64,000 nt of DNA from Rheinheimera sp. 1928-s (GCF_029269265.1 NZ_JARIXP010000001.1:765452-829451); one strand, 5' to 3'; counted from the first letter of the stretch, positions 1-8,565 are shown. Translations and numbers: made by a program. The notes: a model not told the origin generated them from the letters alone.

Positions 1-583
1 GCATCTGAGCTTCAGTTAAACCAGCTTCCAGACCTGCGTTCCAGAACGAACCGTTGATCACGCCGCTGACGACTTCAGTTCGGGTTTCAACTTCCTTTAA
101 CAACTCTTCAGCCGCAAATTCGCCATTGGCGGTGCGTTGTACACGTAAAGTTTTCAGGTTGTTGATTGGATAACGGATTTCTTGCAATTTGCCCTGGTTA
201 TCTAAACCAAATTCAATTTGCTCGCCTGGGAAAATTCGGGTTAAGGTTTTCACTGGTTTACCCAGTTCCAACACTTCCAGCATTGTGGCCTGATCTAATT
301 TAGCTTTGCGAAAAATTGCCGACAGAATGTCGCCTTTTTTCACATCAACTGTCACCCACTCCAGTGAGTTGTCTTCGTGTGGCAGAGTTGCAAGCTGCGA
401 AGCTGCAATTTTCTCTTCCACCAAAGGAATATCAATACTGTATCTTTTTCCAACTTCCAGCTCAGATGTTTCTGTAGTTCTGGAGGCTGAAGCTTGTTCT
501 GACGGGATCAACAGCATAACGGCAACAATGCCGCTTAGAGCGCCGATTAATAACCGATGTTTGATAGGCAAAGAAGAAATCAT
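1..583 (-). CDS. M23-type peptidoglycan endopeptidase, OapA/LysM-like N-terminal part (partial)
   Basis: Only the first 194 or so residues are in the window; the gene runs off the left edge. It starts with a short basic end (MISSLPIKHR) and one hydrophobic segment (about residues 11-27), so the rest should be periplasmic. The stretch around residues 75-125 (VDVKKGDILSAIFRKAKL, then PGEQIEFGLDNQGKL) has the look of the OapA/LysM-like domain in front of the zinc peptidase domain of MepM-type cell wall hydrolases. The catalytic M23 domain itself lies outside the window, so the enzymatic call rests on family resemblance and on the known placement of such a gene divergent from tyrS in related gammaproteobacteria, often beside anmK. 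Start ATG at 583 chosen because it opens the membrane segment. Confidence 0.72.
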   Translation of the reverse strand, partial: MISSLPIKHRLLIGALSGIVAVMLLIPSEQASASRTTETSELEVGKRYSIDIPLVEEKIAASQLATLPHEDNSLEWVTVDVKKGDILSAIFRKAKLDQATMLEVLELGKPVKTLTRIFPGEQIEFGLDNQGKLQEIRYPINNLKTLRVQRTANGEFAAEELLKEVETRTEVVSGVINGSFWNAGLEAGLTEAQM

Positions 584-671
584 AGAAAGCGCATCTCTTA
601 TTATTATCAGACAAACCAATAAAAAAATGAGCATATAACGATTTTTTGTGCGATGCCACACTTTTGTTGGT

Positions 672-699
672 TTGATCTAAAGAAATGTTTCAGTAGAAT
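672..699 (+). promoter_or_regulatory. Candidate sigma-70 promoter of tyrS
   Basis: TTGATC at 672-677 and TAGAAT at 694-699 are separated by 16 bases and lie 45 bases before the tyrS start codon. Five of six positions match the -10 consensus and four of six the -35. No transcript evidence is available. Confidence 0.45.
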
Positions 700-744
700 G
701 CAGACTTGGAATTTTACCGAATACAAAAGAAGTAGGAGTACACC

Positions 745-1947
745 ATGGCTCACTGGGAGCAGGCGCTGGCTGAGATAAAACGCGGCTGCGAAGAGATTTT
801 GTTAGAAGAAGAGCTGATTGCTAAGTTAAAGGAAGGAAAACCTTTAAAAATCAAAGCAGGTTTCGATCCAACTGCACCAGATTTGCATTTAGGTCACACG
901 GTTCTTATCAACAAATTACGTACCTTTCAACAGTTGGGTCATGATGTCATTTTCCTTATTGGCGACTTCACCGGCATGATAGGTGATCCAACGGGTAAAA
1001 ACGTAACGCGTAAGCCGTTAACCCGCGAGGATGTGTTGGCCAACGCACAGACCTATAAAGAGCAAGTATTTAAAATTCTTGATCCGGCAAAAACCCGTGT
1101 GGCTTTTAACTCCGAATGGATGGAAAAGTTAGGTGCGGCCGGCATGATCAAGCTGGCGGCTCGCCAGACTGTGGCCCGTATGCTGGAACGTGACGACTTT
1201 AAAAAGCGTTACGCCAATAATCAGTCTATTGCTATTCACGAGTTTTTATATCCGTTGGTGCAAGGCTGGGACTCTGTTGCTTTAGAAGCCGACATTGAAA
1301 TGGGCGGCACTGATCAACGCTTTAACCTGCTGATGGGACGTGAGCTGCAAAAAGACGAAGGTCAGCGCCCACAGACCATTATTATGGTGCCATTGCTGGA
1401 AGGTCTGGACGGTGTGCAAAAGATGTCCAAATCATTGGGCAACTATATTGGTATCACCGACACGCCGGGTGAGATGTTTGGCAAAGTGATGTCGATCAGT
1501 GATGAGCTGATGTGGCGTTATTACGATTTGCTGAGTTTCCGTCCTATTGCCGATATTGCTGCATTGAAACAACAAGCTGCAGATGGCCGTAATCCACGTG
1601 ATATCAAAATTGAACTAGCGAAGGAAATTATTGCCCGTTTCCACGATGAGGCATCAGCAGATGCGGCGGAACAGGATTTTATCCAGCGTTTTCAGAAAAA
1701 CGCCTTACCGGACGATATCCCTGAACTGACTTTGACCTTAACTGCTGACAGTATTCAGATCGCCAACTTATTAAAAGAAGCGGGCTTAGTTGAGAGTACC
1801 TCAGAAGCTTTGCGTATGATTAAGCAAGGCGCTGTGAAACTGGACGGTGAAACTAAAGTGGAAGACAGCAAAATGGAATTTGCCAAAGGCAGTTGCCATA
1901 TCTTCCAGGTGGGCAAACGTAAATTTGCCAAAGTCAGTTTGGTTTAA
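745..1947 (+). CDS. tyrS: Tyrosyl-tRNA synthetase
   Basis: Charges tRNA-Tyr with tyrosine in the cytoplasm. The class I signatures are visible: the HIGH-type motif as HLGH (residues 48-51) and the KMSKS loop as KMSKS (226-230). The C-terminal 60 residues ([18 protein letters not shown] onward) form an S4-like RNA-binding domain. At 400 aa with an exact KMSKS it belongs to the type seen in Haemophilus and in TyrZ-like enzymes, not to the E. coli TyrS type with KFGKT. ATG at 745 is preceded by an AGGAG ribosome site at about 733-737. It is followed directly by a strong terminator, so it is probably monocistronic. Confidence 0.95.
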   Translation: MAHWEQALAEIKRGCEEILLEEELIAKLKEGKPLKIKAGFDPTAPDLHLGHTVLINKLRTFQQLGHDVIFLIGDFTGMIGDPTGKNVTRKPLTREDVLANAQTYKEQVFKILDPAKTRVAFNSEWMEKLGAAGMIKLAARQTVARMLERDDFKKRYANNQSIAIHEFLYPLVQGWDSVALEADIEMGGTDQRFNLLMGRELQKDEGQRPQTIIMVPLLEGLDGVQKMSKSLGNYIGITDTPGEMFGKVMSISDELMWRYYDLLSFRPIADIAALKQQAADGRNPRDIKIELAKEIIARFHDEASADAAEQDFIQRFQKNALPDDIPELTLTLTADSIQIANLLKEAGLVESTSEALRMIKQGAVKLDGETKVEDSKMEFAKGSCHIFQVGKRKFAKVSLV

Positions 1948-1962
1948 CTGCTGATTTAACTG

Positions 1963-1991
1963 AAAAAACCGGCTTTGATGCCGGTTTTTTT
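1963..1991 (+). terminator. Rho-independent terminator after tyrS
   Basis: Stem AAAAAACCGGC / GCCGGTTTTTT with a short loop and a T run, 15 bases after the tyrS stop. The A run on the other side could let it work for the minus-strand gene that ends at 2003 as well. Confidence 0.85.
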
Positions 1992-2002
1992 ATACTTTGT
2001 TG

Positions 2003-2551
2003 TCAGTTGGCTTGTTGTAAGCGGGCAAAAAGCAGCTGCTGTAATGCTGTTTTAAACTGCAAAGGTTCAAAGGGCAGTCGTAACCAAATCACCTCTATGG
2101 CCAGCTTTGGCTGTGGATCTTCGACAGATAACAATGCCAGTTTCATCTGGTGTTGTGTCAGTTCCTGTTGCAGTAATGGCATATCAATACCTTGCTGATC
2201 AGCAGTCATCAACACCAGTTGCGGTTTCTTCTCGCCCATCATCAGCAGTGCGTCAACCGCGTTTCGTGCCTGCTGTAGTTCCACCGGGAAATGCCATTGC
2301 TGACATAAAACCTCTAATAATTTGAAAAAATCTGCATCCATGTTCACACAAAGCACATGAGTTAATGGATGTAATCTTTGTCTTTTATGCAACAAACCCA
2401 ATAGAGATTCCTGCACTATACGCCGGTGTCCACCTGGCGTTTTCCAGGCCCTGAGCAGGCCTTGCTCAACCCACAGCTGTATAGTACGTACCGAAACACC
2501 TAAAAGTGTAGCCGCTTGTCGGGTGGAAAGAAGTTGATGTTGCTCTGACAT
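2003..2551 (-). CDS. Excisionase/MerR-type HTH protein with a degenerate receiver-like domain
   Basis: Probable transcriptional regulator of 182 aa. Residues 9-45 form a winged-helix HTH of the excisionase/MlrA type (STRQAATLLGVSVRTIQLW, then TPGGHRRI). The C-terminal 120 residues have the alternating pattern of a CheY-like receiver (VLCVNMDADFFKLLEVLC..., DALLMMGEKKPQLVLMT) but no convincing phospho-acceptor Asp cluster. I infer a phosphorylation-independent or degraded receiver. An ATG at 2662 in frame would add 37 residues of low-complexity, unlike the family; neither start has a good ribosome site. It is divergent from the SPFH gene, with a palindrome between them, suggesting it controls itself and that gene. 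Confidence 0.65.
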   Translation of the reverse strand: MSEQHQLLSTRQAATLLGVSVRTIQLWVEQGLLRAWKTPGGHRRIVQESLLGLLHKRQRLHPLTHVLCVNMDADFFKLLEVLCQQWHFPVELQQARNAVDALLMMGEKKPQLVLMTADQQGIDMPLLQQELTQHQMKLALLSVEDPQPKLAIEVIWLRLPFEPLQFKTALQQLLFARLQQAN

Positions 2552-2679
2552 AATAACTTTTTTGATTTGATTAAATTTATCATATTTATCAAATGGGCTA
2601 GTGTCAATGAAGTCATTTGTTTTTGCTGCTGATTGCCTGATTTTTGTACTTTTTCCTTGCATTTATTTTAAATGAAGCT

Positions 2680-2706
2680 AATTTGATATTAATTTGATAT
2701 CAAATT
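2680..2706. promoter_or_regulatory. TTTGATA repeats and a 16-bp palindrome, probable operator
   Basis: AATTTGATATCAAATT at 2691-2706 is a perfect palindrome, preceded at 2680-2689 by another AATTTGATAT in direct orientation. It lies 12 bases before the SPFH start codon and upstream of the divergent HTH gene. A further TTTGATAAATATGATAAA-like block lies at about 2575-2592. Likely binding sites for the neighbouring HTH protein; this is inference from position. Confidence 0.45.
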
Positions 2707-2718
2707 GAGGGGAAAGGA

Positions 2719-3570
2719 ATGAAAGAATATCTGGCAACAAGCCGCAGTGGCTTAATGATGTTAGCTGTGCTCCCGGCAGCTTTTGTTGTGTCCGGTTTGG
2801 CCCTGCTGGCTTTAGGTGGCCCGTTGAAACTGGTGGCAATACTGGCGCTGATTTTGGTGGGTATAGGTTTTTTTGGCTTTTATATGGTGCAACCAAACCA
2901 ATGTGCTGTTTTACAGTTGTTTGGTCGTTATGTCGGTTCCGATTTACGAACAGGTTTACGTTGGGCGAACCCCTTTTATAGCAAACAAAAAGTGTCACTG
3001 CGGGTACGCAACTTTGAAAGTGGCAAACTGAAAGTGAATGATCACAGTGGTAATCCGGTTGAAATTGCGGCTGTTGTGGTATGGAAAGTGGTAGATAGCG
3101 CTGAAGCTGTGTTTGAAGTAGAAGATTATGAAAACTTTGTCAGTATTCAAAGTGAGGCAGCACTGCGCTTTTTAGCCTCAAGTTACCCTTATGAAGCTGC
3201 TGAAGATGGGGATATTAGTCTGCGCAGCAATGGCCCTGAAGTCACAGACTTACTCAAAGGCGAAATTCAGGCCCGTCTGGAAAAAGCTGGTGTTGAAGTA
3301 CTGGAAGCCAGGATCAGCCATTTGGCTTATGCACCGGAAATAGCCAGTGCGATGCTGCAGCGCCAGCAGGCTCGCGCTGTGGTGATGGCCCGTCAGCAAT
3401 TGGTTGAAGGTGCTGTGGGTATGGTGGAATTAGCCTTAGCCCGTTTGTCGGAAAAAAATATGGTGCAATTGGATGAAGAGCGCAAGGCCGCTATGGTCAG
3501 TAATTTGTTAGTGGTGCTTTGTGGTGATCATCAGGTGCAACCTGTGATTAATACCGGCACTTTGTACTAA
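2719..3570 (+). CDS. SPFH/band 7 domain membrane protein
   Basis: 283 aa. Two close hydrophobic segments (about residues 13-35 and 37-58) anchor the N-terminus. A band 7/SPFH domain follows ([18 protein letters not shown] through about residue 220), with an Ala/Arg/Gln-rich coiled-coil stretch ([16 protein letters not shown]) typical of the oligomerising part of stomatin/flotillin-like proteins. Such proteins form ring or cage assemblies at the inner membrane and organise lipid patches or partner enzymes; the substrate here is unknown. ATG at 2719 follows GGGGAAAGGA. It is 11 bases from the Arc-like gene, so the two are likely co-transcribed. Confidence 0.8.
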   Translation: MKEYLATSRSGLMMLAVLPAAFVVSGLALLALGGPLKLVAILALILVGIGFFGFYMVQPNQCAVLQLFGRYVGSDLRTGLRWANPFYSKQKVSLRVRNFESGKLKVNDHSGNPVEIAAVVVWKVVDSAEAVFEVEDYENFVSIQSEAALRFLASSYPYEAAEDGDISLRSNGPEVTDLLKGEIQARLEKAGVEVLEARISHLAYAPEIASAMLQRQQARAVVMARQQLVEGAVGMVELALARLSEKNMVQLDEERKAAMVSNLLVVLCGDHQVQPVINTGTLY

Positions 3571-3581
3571 GCGGGGACTAT

Positions 3582-3767
3582 GTGGTGTCGAAAAAAGCCT
3601 TTGCGTTGCGTATTGATGAAACAGTGTTGCAGGCCTTGCAACACTGGGCTGATGATGAGTTTCGCAGTGTAAACGGCCAGATTGAATACCTAGTGCGGGA
3701 GGCGTTAATTCAGACCGGAAGGCTGAAGAAAAAACCTCCGGCAGAGCCCACTGCAGAACCAGATTAA
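3582..3767 (+). CDS. Arc-like ribbon-helix-helix protein
   Basis: 61 aa. The first 45 residues fit the Arc/MetJ ribbon-helix-helix fold: a short strand (AFALRIDETVLQAL) followed by two helices (HWADDEFRSVNGQIEYLVREAL), then a Lys/Pro/Glu-rich tail. GTG at 3582 (or the next GTG at 3585) follows GCGGGG at 3571-3576. It is downstream of the SPFH gene with an 11-base gap. Proteins of this size can be DNA-binding antitoxins, but no toxin gene is next to it. A role as a co-expressed regulator of the SPFH gene is the simplest reading. Confidence 0.7.
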   Translation: MVSKKAFALRIDETVLQALQHWADDEFRSVNGQIEYLVREALIQTGRLKKKPPAEPTAEPD

Positions 3768-4339
3768 CTCAAGGCTTTAAGCAATAAACGGGCTTGTTTT
3801 TTAGCATGCTGAGCGACAGCCGCATCCGCATGCAATAAAGCCATACTGATGGCCCCTTCTTTTAATAACATCAGTCCGTCCAGCAATAAAGACTGGCCTT
3901 CCTCTGTCAGATGATAGCTCTGAAGGTGAGTGTTCACTAAGTGCTTCACCTTGAGTTTATGCTGAGCGCAAAGCTCTAATACCGCACTGTCAGGTCCATG
4001 ATATTCGGCAGCACAGTTTTGAAAATAACAACCAAAAAAAGGCCCTAACAGGGTAGCCTTACCTTCAAACCAAAGACTTAATGCATCAAATAATGTATCT
4101 GCCGGATTTGCCGGATCGGCACTATTCAGTTGCTGTTCGAGCCACTGATAAAAACGCTGATGCCGAAGCTCCAGTGTCGCCATCAACAGCTCGTCTTTGC
4201 TGACAAAATGGTGATACAGCGTTTTTTTGGCAACAGCAGACTGTTCTAGAATCTGATTAATCCCTACCGCATGCACACCATAGCGGTAAAACAAACTTAA
4301 AGCTGTTTCGACAAGCTGTTGTTTTTTATCCTGTTCCAT
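3764..4339 (-). CDS. TetR/AcrR family transcriptional repressor
   Basis: 191 aa. The N-terminal 50 residues carry the TetR HTH (ALSLFYRYGVHAVGINQILEQ, then AKKTLYHHFVSKDELL); the remaining helices would form the ligand pocket and dimer interface. It is divergent from the HPP membrane protein gene, and the 105-base gap between them holds two perfect GTAGAC-N6-GTCTAC dyads, so it very likely represses both genes. The inducer cannot be read from the sequence. Its 3' end overlaps the end of the Arc-like gene by four bases (convergent). Confidence 0.85.
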   Translation of the reverse strand: MEQDKKQQLVETALSLFYRYGVHAVGINQILEQSAVAKKTLYHHFVSKDELLMATLELRHQRFYQWLEQQLNSADPANPADTLFDALSLWFEGKATLLGPFFGCYFQNCAAEYHGPDSAVLELCAQHKLKVKHLVNTHLQSYHLTEEGQSLLLDGLMLLKEGAISMALLHADAAVAQHAKKQARLLLKALS

Positions 4340-4368
4340 AAAAGTCCTCAGCAGATTGAACGCTTAGC

Positions 4369-4398
4369 TTGACATGGGTAGACCACTCTGTCTACCAT
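4369..4398 (+). promoter_or_regulatory. Candidate promoter of the HPP gene
   Basis: TTGACA at 4369-4374 is a perfect -35 box; TACCAT at 4393-4398, 18 bases on, is a fair -10. The first TetR operator dyad (4378-4395) fills the spacer and touches the -10, so a bound repressor would block RNA polymerase. Confidence 0.55.
4378..4395. promoter_or_regulatory. TetR-type operator 1 (GTAGAC-N6-GTCTAC)
   Basis: GTAGACCACTCTGTCTAC is a perfect 6+6 dyad. It is also the exact reverse complement of operator 2, so the two form an 18-bp inverted repeat around 4402. Confidence 0.75.
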
Positions 4399-4409
4399 GT
4401 GATTAATCA

Positions 4410-4427
4410 GTAGACAGAGTGGTCTAC
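4410..4427. promoter_or_regulatory. TetR-type operator 2 (GTAGAC-N6-GTCTAC)
   Basis: GTAGACAGAGTGGTCTAC, centred 32 bp (about three helical turns) from operator 1, so two repressor dimers would sit on the same DNA face. It lies just before the HPP ribosome site. Confidence 0.75.
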
Positions 4428-4444
4428 CTTGCTGAGGTGATACG

Positions 4445-4945
4445 GTGACTGAACATAAAATTTGGGTGCAAGCTGTTCTGGCTGGCTGTGGTGCGGCTTT
4501 GGTGATGGCGTTGTTAGCTTTGCTGCAACAATGGCAGCAGTTATGGCTGGTGGCACCTTTTGGTGCTACCGCAGTTATTTTGTTTGCCTTGCCGGGGAGC
4601 CCACTTGGTAAAGCAAAAAATGTGATAGCCGGGCATTTTTTAGCAGCGTTAGTTGGCCTGATTTTTGTGCATGCTTTTGGTTTGACGGTGTGGAGCTTGT
4701 CCATTGCAGTGGGATTATCTATAGGCTTGATGGTATTGTGGAAAATTACCCATCCACCGGCAGGCGCCACTACTTTACTGATTATGCTGACAGCGCCGGA
4801 TTGGTGGTTTTTATTAAATCCCGTGCTGACAGGTTCTGTGCTGATGGTTGTGGTGGCTCATTATTATCATCAAAGCCACAGGAAAGGACATCAGCACCTT
4901 GTTAAACGTAAAGCTGCAGCAGCCAATACCAAAGTGGAAGACTGA
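4445..4945 (+). CDS. HPP family integral membrane protein
   Basis: 166 aa with four or five transmembrane segments and the family's namesake motif HPPAGAT at about residues 102-108, plus the conserved APFGATAV in the second segment. Members are small inner membrane proteins; some have been linked to nitrite transport, but the substrate here is unknown. The C-terminus is His/Lys-rich and cytoplasmic. GTG at 4445 is chosen because GAGGTG lies eight bases upstream and it opens the first membrane segment. Controlled by the divergent TetR gene. The end overlaps the convergent AEC transporter gene by 44 bases. Confidence 0.8.
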   Translation: MTEHKIWVQAVLAGCGAALVMALLALLQQWQQLWLVAPFGATAVILFALPGSPLGKAKNVIAGHFLAALVGLIFVHAFGLTVWSLSIAVGLSIGLMVLWKITHPPAGATTLLIMLTAPDWWFLLNPVLTGSVLMVVVAHYYHQSHRKGHQHLVKRKAAAANTKVED

Positions 4946-5813
4946 TAAAACTCAGCAGTAAACCCAGGCCTACCAAAGCTGGTACTAAACGCAGTGCCAG
5001 CCCAGCCCCTATAGCTATAGCTCCGGCAGACACCATAGGTGGCATAGCCGCTTCAAACACCACAACCTTCAGTAGTAATGGATCCGGCTGGAACAAGCTT
5101 AAAAATCCTAAAGCCAATACAGGCATTAAAAACAGTTTTACTCCTAACGCAAAAATCAGCGGTTTAGCTTCTTTATTGTCCAGCTGCAACCTGAATTGAA
5201 AACCTACTGCAATCATAATGACCGGCACCAAGGTAGCGGCAAGACTGTCGAGTACCAGACTGAAAAATGCTGGGTAAGGCACTGATTTCATACATAACGC
5301 CAGCAAAAGTGCAATAAAAGAAGGGAAGGTCAGTACACGTTTAATAATTTGACCGGCGCCAGGTGTGGCTGCATTTGGGTTGTACCAGGCCGCTAAAATA
5401 GTGGAGTAAGTCGCCAGAGCTAAAAAGGATCCAGCCTGATCGTAAATCATGGCATAAGGTAGCGCCTGATCACCAAAAAAAGCCTCGACCATAGGGAAAC
5501 CTAAAAAAGAGGTGTTACCTAAAGGTAAAACCACCAGCAAGGCGCCGACTACAGTTTTTTCCCAGTGCCAGATTTTACCAGCCAGAATAATTAATCCGGC
5601 CACTATCAGCAGCAACACCCAAGGCGTAATGGCAGGTAACCACAGCTGGTTGGAGAATTCTAATAGCGGAATTTTTTGCAACACTAATGCAGGCAGCGCC
5701 ACAAAAAGCACAAACTGATTCAGCACTAAACCTGTTTCTTGTGGAAACTGCGGTAATTTACGTAGCAAAGCGCCTATGCACAAATACACCAGAACTAAAG
5801 CAAAACTTTCCAT
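4902..5813 (-). CDS. AEC family transporter (auxin efflux carrier-like)
   Basis: 303 aa with about ten transmembrane segments, the usual size for this family. Bacterial members export or import small organic acids such as malate or malonate; which one here cannot be told. Conserved family features include the Asn/Gly-rich helix (PLGNTSFLGFPMVEAFFG, residues about 97-114) and the late segment AAMPPMVSAGAIA. It overlaps the 3' end of the HPP gene, and lies 26 bases downstream of the GIY-YIG gene on the same strand. Confidence 0.85.
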   Translation of the reverse strand: MESFALVLVYLCIGALLRKLPQFPQETGLVLNQFVLFVALPALVLQKIPLLEFSNQLWLPAITPWVLLLIVAGLIILAGKIWHWEKTVVGALLVVLPLGNTSFLGFPMVEAFFGDQALPYAMIYDQAGSFLALATYSTILAAWYNPNAATPGAGQIIKRVLTFPSFIALLLALCMKSVPYPAFFSLVLDSLAATLVPVIMIAVGFQFRLQLDNKEAKPLIFALGVKLFLMPVLALGFLSLFQPDPLLLKVVVFEAAMPPMVSAGAIAIGAGLALRLVPALVGLGLLLSFISLPLWYWLLQLYV

Positions 5814-5839
5814 GGTTACTCCTCTCTACAGAGCAAAGT

Positions 5840-6175
5840 CTAATCTGAAGCGGGTTCTGTGCCTATGCGACTTTCGCCTGATAGCTGTTCAAGCAGGTTC
5901 AGCTGTTTGGCCGCTTGCTTTAACAACAACTCTTTGTCGTTTTTTGTCCACTGTTTCAGCTGATATTCCAGTTTGCTGGCTGAAGATCGGCAGGGCATAG
6001 CGTACCTGAAGGCTAACTGCAGTGGGCCTTTGCCTTTGAGCGCTTTAGCGCCTCCTGTTAATTCCCCACTATGCTGGCGTAAACGCCGTTCAGGATTGGT
6101 AGTGATGCCTGTGTATAAAGCGCCTGCTTTGGTGCGTACCATATAAACAAACCATGGGGTTGATACTGCAGTCAT
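5840..6175 (-). CDS. GIY-YIG domain protein, YhbQ-like
   Basis: 111 aa. The GIY-YIG nuclease core appears as WFVYMVRTKAGALYTGIT (residues 8-25) followed by the conserved Arg helix NPERRLRQH. Size and single-domain layout match the UPF0213/YhbQ group, whose members have been reported to nick or bind DNA; the physiological role is unclear. The last 30 residues are extra compared with the shortest family members. Confidence 0.8.
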   Translation of the reverse strand: MTAVSTPWFVYMVRTKAGALYTGITTNPERRLRQHSGELTGGAKALKGKGPLQLAFRYAMPCRSSASKLEYQLKQWTKNDKELLLKQAAKQLNLLEQLSGESRIGTEPASD

Positions 6176-6212
6176 GCCTTGTCCTGTTGATTCTGCTACA
6201 CTAGCGCTGTTT

Positions 6213-6344
6213 TATAGCCGTCGTCCTTGAAGCTGCAGCTTTGTTGACTGCGCCATCTCGCCCCAGTCACATAGGACAACTATGCTCCTGGGGTCTCACT
6301 GGCTTGTCGCCTCGCTGCAACTCCAATGACTTAGGCTATATACC
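6213..6344. repeat. Imperfect inverted-repeat element, about 130 bp
   Basis: The ends read TAGCC... and ...GGCTA. The inner part pairs CCCCAGTCACATAG with CTATGCTCCTGGGG around a five-base loop, and the arms keep TGCAGC/GCTGCA-type matches. It has no reading frame of its own and sits between two unrelated genes, as expected for a non-autonomous repeat or MITE-like element. I found no second copy in this window. Confidence 0.5.
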
Positions 6345-6418
6345 CTTTGTACCTGAAGCTGCGGCTCCACTTACTTTGGGTAAAGAGGTTTGAAAGTCGC
6401 TACTTTAAAGGAAATTGC

Positions 6419-7681
6419 ATGTCATTTGCCACGCTTGGTTTAGATCCCCGTATTCTTTCTGCTGTGACCGCACAGGGTTACCACACCCCAACCCCTATTC
6501 AGCAGCAAACCATACCTGTGATCTTAGAAGGCAAAGATGTACTCGCTGGTGCTCAGACCGGCACAGGTAAAACTGCTGCTTTTACCTTGCCAGTTTTGCA
6601 ATTGCTCAGTAAAAACACCAGCAAAGTAAATAATCTACAGGTGCGCTGTTTAGTGCTGACGCCTACCCGAGAACTGGCGCAGCAGGTGGCCGATAGCGTC
6701 AAAGCTTATGGCGCTGATTTACCGCTGAAATATGCAGTGTTTTATGGCGGTGTGTCTATTAATCCTCAATACGATCAAGCCAGCCGCGGCTTAGATATTC
6801 TGGTCGCTACACCTGGCCGGTTATTGGATCATTTGCATCAGGGCACTGTCAGCTTGTCAGAGTTGCAAATTCTGGTGTTGGATGAAGCCGACCGTATGTT
6901 GGATATGGGCTTTATTCACGACATTAAACGTATTATGGCGCGGTTACCCAAAGAGCGGCAGACACTGTTTTTCTCCGCCACTTTTGCCAAAGAAATCAAA
7001 GAGCTGGCAGATACTTTATTAAAGTTTCCTGTATTGATTGAAGTGGCTAAACCAAACAGTACAGCAGACAAGGTAGAGCAACTGGCGTACAGAGTGGATT
7101 CGCAGCGCAAACGCGAGATGTTGTCTTATCTGATTGGCTCGCGGCAGTGGAAACAAGTACTGATTTTCAGTCGCACTAAACATGGTGCCGACCGTTTAGC
7201 GAAGCAGTTGCGGCTGGATGGTATAGAGGCCGGCGCTATTCATGGCGATAAAAGTCAGGGTGCCCGCACCAAAGCGCTGGATGATTTTAAGAACAACAGA
7301 TTAAGTGTGTTAGTGGCCACTGATATCGCAGCCCGCGGTCTGGATATTGAAGAGCTGCCTATAGTAGTCAACTACGACTTGCCGCAAGTGGCTGAAGATT
7401 ATGTGCATCGTATTGGCCGTACCGGCCGGGCTGGCAACTCAGGTATGGCCATTAGTTTAATTACGCCAGATGATCTGGTGATGCTGCAAGCCATTGAAAA
7501 ACTAACAAAACAAGTGATAGTACAGCAGGTTATTCCTGGTTATGAACACGACCCGAAAATGAATCACAGCAGTAAAAAAGCCGATGCTGAAGAAGAACGG
7601 GTACAAAAAGTGGCCAGCCGCAATAAACAGCTGGCTAAAGAAAAAGCCAAGTTACGTTCGCAGCTGGTGAATAAAAAATAA
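6419..7681 (+). CDS. rhlE: DEAD-box ATP-dependent RNA helicase, RhlE type
   Basis: 420 aa. Ordered motifs: Q motif ([14 protein letters not shown]), motif I AQTGTGKT, Ia PTRELA, Ib TPGR, II DEAD, III SAT, then V/VI ([20 protein letters not shown]). It unwinds short RNA duplexes, in ribosome assembly or RNA turnover. The Lys/Glu-rich tail after about residue 375 resembles RhlE proteins. Start ATG at 6419 is preceded by AAAGGA at 6407-6412; an upstream in-frame ATG at 6347 would add 24 residues reading into the inverted-repeat element and is unlikely. Confidence 0.88.
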   Translation: MSFATLGLDPRILSAVTAQGYHTPTPIQQQTIPVILEGKDVLAGAQTGTGKTAAFTLPVLQLLSKNTSKVNNLQVRCLVLTPTRELAQQVADSVKAYGADLPLKYAVFYGGVSINPQYDQASRGLDILVATPGRLLDHLHQGTVSLSELQILVLDEADRMLDMGFIHDIKRIMARLPKERQTLFFSATFAKEIKELADTLLKFPVLIEVAKPNSTADKVEQLAYRVDSQRKREMLSYLIGSRQWKQVLIFSRTKHGADRLAKQLRLDGIEAGAIHGDKSQGARTKALDDFKNNRLSVLVATDIAARGLDIEELPIVVNYDLPQVAEDYVHRIGRTGRAGNSGMAISLITPDDLVMLQAIEKLTKQVIVQQVIPGYEHDPKMNHSSKKADAEEERVQKVASRNKQLAKEKAKLRSQLVNKK

Positions 7682-7705
7682 CTACTATAGATAGTCAGAA
7701 CCTAA

Positions 7706-7727
7706 AAAAGCAGCGCAAGCTGCTTTT
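7706..7727 (+). terminator. Rho-independent terminator after the helicase gene
   Basis: AAAAGCAGC / GCTGCTTTT with a GCAA tetraloop, 25 bases after the stop codon. Confidence 0.8.
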
Positions 7728-7741
7728 CTAATGATGGGATA

Positions 7742-8263
7742 TCAATCGTCTTTGGGATCAAGCGGAGTCGCCAGCGTCAGCTGATAAAAAGCTAAATCCA
7801 GATAACGACCAAATTTAAAGCCCGCCTGAGTGATAGTGCCGCTGTGGCTAAAGCCATGTTTGGTATGCAAGGCAATGCTTGCTTCGTTGGCTGCATCTAT
7901 ACCCCCAATCAGCAGGTGATAATTCTCCAGTTGGGCCTGCTCGATAATTTTTTGCAGTACCAAAGCACCATACCCTTTACCTTGCTGATCCGATGCCACA
8001 TACACCGAATGTTCGACTGAATACTTAAAAGCAGGAAACGCCCTGAATGTGCCATAACTGCCAAAAGCCACCAGCTGATCCTGCTCGTTCAGCAGGCCCA
8101 GCACCGGGAAATTTCCCGCTGTTTTGTTCGCAAACCATTGTTGCATAGTCGCCATAGTGCGGGGTTTGTATTCATACAAAGCTGTGGTATTCACAATGGC
8201 GTGGTTAAATATTGCCAGAATAGCTTCGGCATGTTCGTCATAACTGCAGTGCACAAAACGCAT
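7742..8263 (-). CDS. GNAT N-acetyltransferase, Pat/MnaT-like
   Basis: 173 aa. Opening with the pattern AEAILAIFNHAIVNTTALYEYKPRT, it matches the phosphinothricin/methionine sulfoximine-type acetyltransferases; the acetyl-CoA loop is QQGKGYG at about residues 92-98. Likely substrates are amino acid analogues, but specificity is not readable. ATG at 8263 has GGAGA six bases upstream; a GTG at 8278 in frame would include that ribosome site in the coding region. The gene lies 23 bases after ppiC on the same strand. Confidence 0.85.
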   Translation of the reverse strand: MRFVHCSYDEHAEAILAIFNHAIVNTTALYEYKPRTMATMQQWFANKTAGNFPVLGLLNEQDQLVAFGSYGTFRAFPAFKYSVEHSVYVASDQQGKGYGALVLQKIIEQAQLENYHLLIGGIDAANEASIALHTKHGFSHSGTITQAGFKFGRYLDLAFYQLTLATPLDPKDD

Positions 8264-8286
8264 CGGTTCTCCGTTCACTTATTCTG

Positions 8287-8565
8287 TCAGCTTCTGTACA
8301 GGGTTTTAATCAGATGATAACCAAACTGGGTTTTGATGGGGCCATGTACTTCCAGCACTGCTTTTTTAAATACCACTTCATCAAAAGCCCTGACCATCTG
8401 GCCAGGTTTAAACTCACCTAAATCACCGCCTTTTTTGCCCGAAGGGCACAGAGAATGCTTTTTAGCTAAATCATGAAAACTGGCGCCTTTGGCCAGTAGT
8501 TGTTTTAATTTTTCTGCTTCTGCAGCAGTTTTTACCAATATATGGCAGGCGCAGGCTTTGGGCAT
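8287..8565 (-). CDS. ppiC: Peptidyl-prolyl cis-trans isomerase C (parvulin)
   Basis: 92 aa, a free-standing cytoplasmic parvulin domain almost collinear with E. coli PpiC. Visible core: [44 protein letters not shown] and [12 protein letters not shown]. It catalyses prolyl isomerisation during protein folding. Start ATG at 8565 matches the family N-terminus; the longer frame upstream has no parvulin sequence. Confidence 0.92.
   Translation of the reverse strand: MPKACACHILVKTAAEAEKLKQLLAKGASFHDLAKKHSLCPSGKKGGDLGEFKPGQMVRAFDEVVFKKAVLEVHGPIKTQFGYHLIKTLYRS

Noticed and set aside
3582-3767. Toxin-antitoxin pair of the Arc-like gene with the SPFH gene
   Set aside because: The partner is a 283-aa membrane scaffold, not a small toxin, and the gene order and spacing are those of an ordinary operon.
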